Of a DNA stretch of 9,164 nucleotides, positions 5,897 through 9,164 are shown piece by piece. The DNA is from JAZGBC01 sp036444495. Its GTDB lineage: Bacteria; Pseudomonadota; Alphaproteobacteria; Kiloniellales; J153. Made by a program: the position numbers and the translations under genes. Each line of letters opens with the position of its first letter. Position 1 is the first letter of the stretch. The stretch is from NCBI GenBank assembly GCA_036444495.1, contig JAZGBC010000170.1:1-9164 (forward strand), in the 5' to 3' direction. Under the pieces are notes generated by a model. It ran no database searches. It saw only the letters and a list, made by a program, of their open reading frames with translations, and was not told where the DNA came from.

Positions 5897-6105
5897 TGTC
5901 ATCCCGGACGCGGCTTTTATCCAAACATGCCCCCGCGAAGGCGGGGATCAAGATTTGGTCAGAAAAGCCAGCGATCCGGGATCTAGGAAATTAGGGGGAC
6001 ACAATAATATTGTGTCCCCCTAATTTCCCCTGCCTCTAGATCCCGGATAGCTCGGTTTGCCAGATTAAATCAAAGATTTAAGGCAAACCGGCTTCCGGGA
6101 TGACG
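5897..6105. repeat. Composite REP-like palindromic element, copy 1
   Basis: The element is bounded by GTCATCCCGG (5898-5907) and its exact complement CCGGGATGAC (6095-6104). It contains three hairpins. First, 5897-5982 has nested stems GGCTTTT/AGAAAAGCC, CCAAA/TTTGG and a GC-rich top CCCCGC-GAAG-GCGGGG. Second, 5986-6028 is a perfect 43-nt palindrome with 21-nt arms and a single central base; its arm begins GGAAATTAGGGGGACACAAT. Third, 6053-6090 has stem CGGTTTGCC/GGCAAACCG continued by TTAAATC/GATTTAA around AAA. It sits between convergent genes, a typical REP location, where it could protect mRNA 3' ends or limit read-through. No transposase is nearby. Confidence 0.85.
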
Positions 6106-6131
6106 GGTGGCGGGTGTGGTATTGGGCCCGC

Positions 6132-6737
6132 TCAGTTGTCGAAGGCCGTGCCGGCGTGCACCCCCGGCCCGAGAGGGCCCGGCGGCTGTTTATCACCCAG
6201 GCTGCTAGGCGCGACATAGAAGATATGCCGGCCGATCTTGGGCCCCCGCGACAGGCTGTTGTGCCACGGCGGACGCACATAATCGGCGTGATACCAGAGG
6301 GCCCCACCCGTCGGATCCGAGGAATAGTTCCAATAGATTCTGCGCGCCAGCGCCTTGCTGGCTTCCCAGGCCTGCCACTCGGCCGGCTGGTCGCTCAGGC
6401 CGTCGCACCACCAGGTGAACTGGCAACGATAGCGGAACTGCTCGCCGCCCTGTTTGACCACTTCGCAGATTTGCCCGGGAAACCCTGGATCGGCCGCCCG
6501 GTTCATGACGACGTGACCGACCGCGAGCTTGCCTTTGGCGGACTCGCCGCGCGCCTCGAAATAGATGGTCAGGGCCAGGCATTCGACTTCGCGCTGAACA
6601 TCGATGCCGTTCACCTCGGCAGTGGCCTGGCCGGCCCACGGCAAACTCCCCCCGAAGATGACGATGGCGCAGCCGGCCACCCAAAAGCGCCGAAGGCGCC
6701 GGGCCAGCCCGCCTGGATACTTTCCGGAGATTTGCAT
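6132..6737 (-). CDS. Exported cell wall hydrolase, SleB/CwlJ family
   Basis: This family cleaves peptidoglycan glycan strands; in non-sporulating alphaproteobacteria the homologues are thought to act in wall turnover. From ATG 6737 the product has 201 residues. It has a basic n-region (ARRLRR), a hydrophobic core (about 18-36) and a likely cleavage after ATA (residue 40). The SleB domain follows: ALTIYFEARGES with the catalytic glutamate at 61, GKLAVGHVVMNRA, FPGQICEVVKQGG, RCQFTWWCDG and DPTGGALWYHADYVRPPW. ATG 6803 would add 22 residues ahead of a normal-looking signal peptide and has no ribosome site, so I prefer 6737, although its own ribosome site is weak too. The gene runs toward mlaC and is flanked on both sides by inverted copies of the REP-like repeat. 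Confidence 0.9.
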   Translation of the reverse strand: MQISGKYPGGLARRLRRFWVAGCAIVIFGGSLPWAGQATAEVNGIDVQREVECLALTIYFEARGESAKGKLAVGHVVMNRAADPGFPGQICEVVKQGGEQFRYRCQFTWWCDGLSDQPAEWQAWEASKALARRIYWNYSSDPTGGALWYHADYVRPPWHNSLSRGPKIGRHIFYVAPSSLGDKQPPGPLGPGVHAGTAFDN

Positions 6738-6849
6738 GGTCGTGCCTACTTGGCGGTTGTTGTTTCCCTTGTGCCAAGAAAGCCCTAGAGCAGAGCGCCG
6801 CATAAGCGACAGGGGCTTTCTGGCCGATTCGCTCTCGCAACGTCCCTGT

Positions 6850-7157
6850 TAGTTTACGAATTGTTAACGGGTGGTATCAAGAAAAATAGAGTAATAATTA
6901 AGTGTAATTTATCTAAAATTTTAGATATTAAGGAATGTTAAACCATAGAAATCAGCAAGTTACTTTTATATCCAGGAAGATATTCGGTTATTGCCTGGAA
7001 TCCTTGGGGATATTCGCGTGTTTTACGCGTCCGGATCGTAATATGGGTCACTGTTACTTAAAGGTACTACCTGCCATCTAATCCGCCGTCCGGCCGGGAA
7101 GGGGCAGAGGATTAGCGATGAGCGGGGCGCAGGGTGACGATGGATCGTCCCCAGGCT
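6850..7157. other. AT-rich gene-free region upstream of the SleB-like gene
   Basis: No gene is supported between 6738 and 7318. From 6850 to about 7070 the sequence is strikingly AT-rich for this genome. It includes an 18-bp perfect palindrome, TATCTAAAATTTTAGATA (6910-6927), a TCCAGG/CCTGGA inverted pair (6971-6976 and 6994-6999) and a CGCGT-GTTTT-ACGCG hairpin (7015-7029). The palindrome lies about 70-80 bp upstream of the candidate start of transcription, where an activator or a nucleoid protein could bind. The GC-rich stretch 7078-7157 shows nothing further. Confidence 0.5.
6851..6880 (-). promoter_or_regulatory. Candidate promoter of the SleB-like gene
   Basis: Reading the minus strand, TTGATA (6880-6875) and TAAACT (6856-6851) are separated by 18 nt, five of six and four of six matches to the sigma-70 consensus. 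Transcription would start near 6844 and give a leader of about 107 nt to ATG 6737. It lies at the edge of the AT-rich block described next, which would aid melting. It is a prediction from consensus only. Confidence 0.4.
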
Positions 7158-7322
7158 CTAGGTTCTGTGGAAATTAGGGGGACACAATATTATTGTGTCC
7201 CCCTATTCCCCTGGATCCCGGATCGCTGACTTTTCTTTTCAAATCTTGATCCCCGCTTTCGCGAGGACATGTTTGTAGAAAAGCCGCGTACGGGATGACA
7301 CGTAATTGTCCACAGACCCTAG
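7158..7322. repeat. REP-like element, copy 2, in inverted orientation, with terminal inverted repeats
   Basis: Positions 7169-7300 match the reverse complement of 5897-6028, about 1.1 kb away. The match includes the GGGGGACACAAT palindrome (7169-7209, two bases lost in the right arm), the GGGGATCAAGATTTG segment and the CCGGGATCGCTGAC end. The inner GC stem keeps pairing through a T-G wobble (CCTCGC/GCGGGG). An outer inverted repeat borders this copy only: CTAGGTTCTGTGGAAATTA (7158-7176) against the complement of 7303-7322, with one mismatch and one indel. The CTAG at each edge could be a target-site duplication of the IS5 type. The right edge contains the stop codon of the TPR gene. Confidence 0.75.
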
Positions 7323-8479
7323 TTCTTGGTCTTCAGCTTGTGGACCGCGCGGCGCTTCGGGTCGCTGGAATCCTGGGTCATGGGCTGGGCCAGGTTGACC
7401 TCCAGGTTGCGCTTGCGGATGGCGGCGGCCAGAAACTGGGTCTGCTTGGCCTCGGCCAAGCGGCCCATCTTGATCAGGAGATCGGCGTAGCGGTACAGGC
7501 CCTGGGCCACCAGGGGGTGTTCCGCCCCGAGCGTCTTGCGGCGGATGGCGAGCGACTGCTTATGCAGGCTTTCGGCCTCCTTGAAGTCATTCCGGCCGGT
7601 ATAGAGCACGGCCAGGTGCTCCAGGCTCGCCGCCACGTCCGGGTGCTCCGGCCCCAGGGTCTTGCGCGCGATGCCCAGCGCCTGGCGGTAAAGCGGCTCG
7701 GCCTTATCGAATTTGCCCTGCTGGTCGTAATGCAGCGCCAGGTTGTTGAGGCTCGCGGCGACCTGGGGATGGCTCGGGCCCAGGTTTTTTTCCGCCGCGC
7801 CCAACGCCTTCTGGTAGAGCGCCTCGGCCTCGGCCAGGCGGCCCTGTTCGTCGTAGAGCGCGGCCAGGTTGTTCTGGCTGGCCACCGTATAGGAATGCCC
7901 CGGCCCCAGCTTGTCGGTCACGATGCCCAGGGCCCGCTCGTACAGCTTCTCGGCCTCGGCGTAGCGCTCCTGCTCCAGGTAGAGCGAGGCGATGTTGTTC
8001 AAGCTGCCCGCTACGGCCGGGTCTTCGGGCCCAAAGCTCTTTTCGCGAATCGCCAGCGCCCGCTGGTGCAGGGGCTCGGCCTCGGCATAGCGGCCCTGCA
8101 CTACCAGGAGGAAGGCCAGGTCGTTGAGGCTGGCGGCCACGTCCGGGTGCTCGGCGCCGAGTGTGCTCTCGCGCAGTTCCACGGCGCGCCGGTGCAGCGG
8201 CTCGGCCTCGTCGTAGCGTCCCAGGCGGAAGTAGGTGAGGCCCAGGTCGTTGAGCGTGGCTGGCAGGCGCAGGTCCCTGGGGCCGAAGCGCTCGGCGATC
8301 TGAAGTGCGGCGGACAAGCGGTCGGCGGCGGCGGCATAGTTACCGCTCTGGTAGGCCTTGATCGCGGCGGCCCGTTCCCCTTCCCAGGAGATGGCCTGGG
8401 CCGGCGAGGCTCCCCAGGCATAGGCCAGGATGGCCAGACTGAGCCAGAAGGCGGCCCGTTTCCCCAATTTGAACCACAT
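7319..8479 (-). CDS. Exported kinesin-light-chain-type TPR repeat protein
   Basis: The 386-residue protein starts at ATG 8479 with GGGAGG (complement of 8487-8492) 7 nt upstream. Residues 1-29 form a signal peptide ending AQA. Residues about 36-80 are a degenerate TPR. Six full 42-residue repeats then run from 81 to 332, each of the form LY..QGRYAEAEPLY.RAL followed by LG..HP.VA.SLNNLA, and a partial seventh covers about 333-358. The basic tail ends KLKTKN. The 42-residue pattern with LGPEHP linkers is that of the kinesin-light-chain/TPR_12 group, which mediates protein-protein contacts; export implies a periplasmic scaffold role, but partners are unknown. No enzyme or membrane domain is attached. 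The stop codon TAG (7321-7319) lies in the edge of the neighbouring repeat, so the original end may have differed by a few residues. Confidence 0.93.
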   Translation of the reverse strand: MWFKLGKRAAFWLSLAILAYAWGASPAQAISWEGERAAAIKAYQSGNYAAAADRLSAALQIAERFGPRDLRLPATLNDLGLTYFRLGRYDEAEPLHRRAVELRESTLGAEHPDVAASLNDLAFLLVVQGRYAEAEPLHQRALAIREKSFGPEDPAVAGSLNNIASLYLEQERYAEAEKLYERALGIVTDKLGPGHSYTVASQNNLAALYDEQGRLAEAEALYQKALGAAEKNLGPSHPQVAASLNNLALHYDQQGKFDKAEPLYRQALGIARKTLGPEHPDVAASLEHLAVLYTGRNDFKEAESLHKQSLAIRRKTLGAEHPLVAQGLYRYADLLIKMGRLAEAKQTQFLAAAIRKRNLEVNLAQPMTQDSSDPKRRAVHKLKTKN

Positions 8480-8853
8480 TTGATGGCCTCCCTTTTCACG
8501 GCTGAGGGCGCTCCGGCGCTACCAGGCGTAACGGGTAGCAGCTCGGAAATCGCCACTAAAATACGCCGATTCTAGAATGCACGGGATGTCCGCAACTCCC
8601 TCGGCGCGTGTTGCGTGGCATCCTAGCAGAGATCGCTCTTGCGGGGTAGCGAGCAGGCTGCCGCGTGGCGATATTTTTCCCTTTTTGTGAGCCCGTATGG
8701 TCGAAATTTGTGAATCCGTATGGGCGAAATTTGTGACATTCGGCGCGTTTAAGTTCACTCCTCCGGTTATACGAGTTGTATTATTTCTAGTATAAACTCT
8801 CTTAAGTTGTAATGAAACGGCCGGGCTATGTATTGCCGTAAGGGGCACCACGC
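8480..8853. other. Gene-free region upstream of the TPR gene
   Basis: No convincing coding frame is present. The minus strand is open across 8519-8950 but passes through 23-bp repeats, whose length is not a multiple of three, and lacks a ribosome site with proper spacing. The part from about 8670 to 8820 is AT-rich and holds the 23-bp tandem repeat at 8684-8738. A GTATTATTTCTAGTATAAACT stretch near 8778-8798 could hold promoter elements. No intrinsic terminator is obvious after the stop of the rightmost gene (8854). Confidence 0.5.
8684..8738. repeat. 23-bp tandem direct repeats, 2.4 copies
   Basis: Two copies of a 23-bp unit of the form TTTGTGAnnCCGTATGGnCGAAA lie at 8684-8706 and 8707-8729, with three differences. 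A third, partial copy begins at 8730 (TTTGTGACA). On the minus strand the array starts TGTCACAAATTTCGCCC. Spacing of about two helical turns places each TTTGTGA on nearly the same face of DNA. This suits either a protein-binding array upstream of the TPR gene or transposase-binding repeats at the end of a degraded transposon. Two copies with no spacers exclude a CRISPR array. Confidence 0.7.
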
Positions 8854-9164
8854 CTAACGGTGCTTGATGACGTAGCGGCCGCCCGCCCGGAAGCCGACGG
8901 GCCTGCGGTAATCGTAGCGCAGGTGATGATGCCGCTGGATTTGGCGCCACGCGCGCCGGTCGTGCCGTGATTTCTGGTGATGGTGGCGGAACTTGTGGGT
9001 GTAGCGGTGGCCGTGGCGCACCCCCTGATCACGGCGCGTCTTTTGGCCCGAGAAATAGGTCAGGCCGTGTCTTGCATCGAAGACGATTCGGTAGCCCGAA
9101 GACCCGGCATGGCGCCCATCGTGGGCCAGGGCTGGGCTTCCGGCGAGGAGGCCGGCGGCCAGGA
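8854..9164 (-). CDS. Small exported His/Arg-rich protein, N-terminus outside the window
   Basis: The last 102 residues are present and end at TAG (8856-8854); the start lies beyond the window. The visible N-terminus, LAAGLLAGSPALA followed by HDG, is the end of a signal peptide. A short ordered segment, GYRIVFDARHGLTYFSGQK, follows. The rest is rich in His, Arg and Lys (HGHRYTHKFRHHHQK, RHHHLRYDYRR) and closes with GGRYVIKHR. I do not recognise the family. The histidine clusters suggest a metal- or polyanion-binding periplasmic protein, but this is inference; RcnB-like proteins are a loose comparison only. An unbroken frame after a signal peptide and the coherent composition support a real gene. 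Confidence 0.6.
   Translation of the reverse strand, partial: LAAGLLAGSPALAHDGRHAGSSGYRIVFDARHGLTYFSGQKTRRDQGVRHGHRYTHKFRHHHQKSRHDRRAWRQIQRHHHLRYDYRRPVGFRAGGRYVIKHR

Noticed and set aside
4929..5951. A 340-codon minus-strand frame opposite mlaC
   Set aside because: It starts inside the REP-like repeat (peptide MIPAFAGACLDKSRVRDD, typical of translated repeats) and is antisense to the clear MlaC domain.
5986..6028. Intrinsic terminator for mlaC or the SleB-like gene
   Set aside because: The stem is strong, but neither strand has a run of T directly after it, and a second copy with flanking homology shows it is a dispersed repeat.
7295..8575. A 426-codon plus-strand frame opposite the TPR gene
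   Set aside because: It mirrors the 126-bp repeats of the TPR gene on the other strand. The minus-strand reading has the signal peptide, a ribosome site and canonical TPR consensus, so this one is a shadow.
8684..8738. CRISPR-like direct repeats
   Set aside because: Units are directly adjacent with no spacers, only two full copies exist, and no cas gene is present.
8519..8950. A 143-codon minus-strand frame upstream of the TPR gene
   Set aside because: It runs through 23-bp repeats that shift register between copies and overlaps the His-rich gene; no properly spaced ribosome site was seen.

Overview
The window looks like chromosome of a high-GC alphaproteobacterium, probably of the Rhodospirillales/Kiloniellales type. 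Grounds: the left edge holds the end of a class II fructose-1,6-bisphosphatase (glpX) followed by recJ, a gene order common in alphaproteobacteria; the DUF1194 protein, the MlaC-type lipid-binding protein and the SleB-type wall hydrolase all fit that group; and codons are strongly G/C-ending. The assignment is by eye, not by database search.

Layout, left to right. (1) 1-179 is the glpX 3' end. (2) 180-413 is a gene-free dispersed inverted repeat with a perfect 29-bp stem. (3) 512-2338 is recJ, followed 9 nt later by an exported DUF1194/VWA-like protein (2348-3112). (4) 3136-3211 is tRNA-Glu(UUC). Immediately downstream lies a visibly less GC-rich insert with a HigB/Gp49-like toxin (3431-3784) and its overlapping HTH antitoxin (3781-4149), read from a promoter with a palindromic operator. 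(5) 4271-4531 is a MITE-like imperfect palindrome whose right end supplies the last codons of a small membrane-protein gene (4516-4722, minus). That gene follows another small uncharacterised gene (4772-5032, minus). (6) 5238-5879 is an MlaC/Ttg2-type periplasmic protein. (7) 5897-6105 is a composite REP-like repeat. (8) 6132-6737 (minus) is a SleB-like cell wall hydrolase with an AT-rich upstream region. (9) 7158-7322 is a second, inverted copy of the REP-like element, abutting the stop codon of (10) an exported kinesin-light-chain-type TPR protein (7319-8479, minus). (11) 8480-8853 is gene-free and carries a 23-bp tandem direct repeat. (12) The window ends inside a small exported His/Arg-rich protein (8854-9164, minus).

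Most genes are independent housekeeping or envelope functions: DNA repair, lipid transport, peptidoglycan turnover and secreted TPR/VWA proteins. The only self-contained accessory system is the toxin-antitoxin pair beside the tRNA. The most unusual feature is the number of non-coding repeats: four distinct families in 9 kb sit in almost every gap, and two of them touch or create stop codons. I did not find a convincing undescribed multi-gene system.
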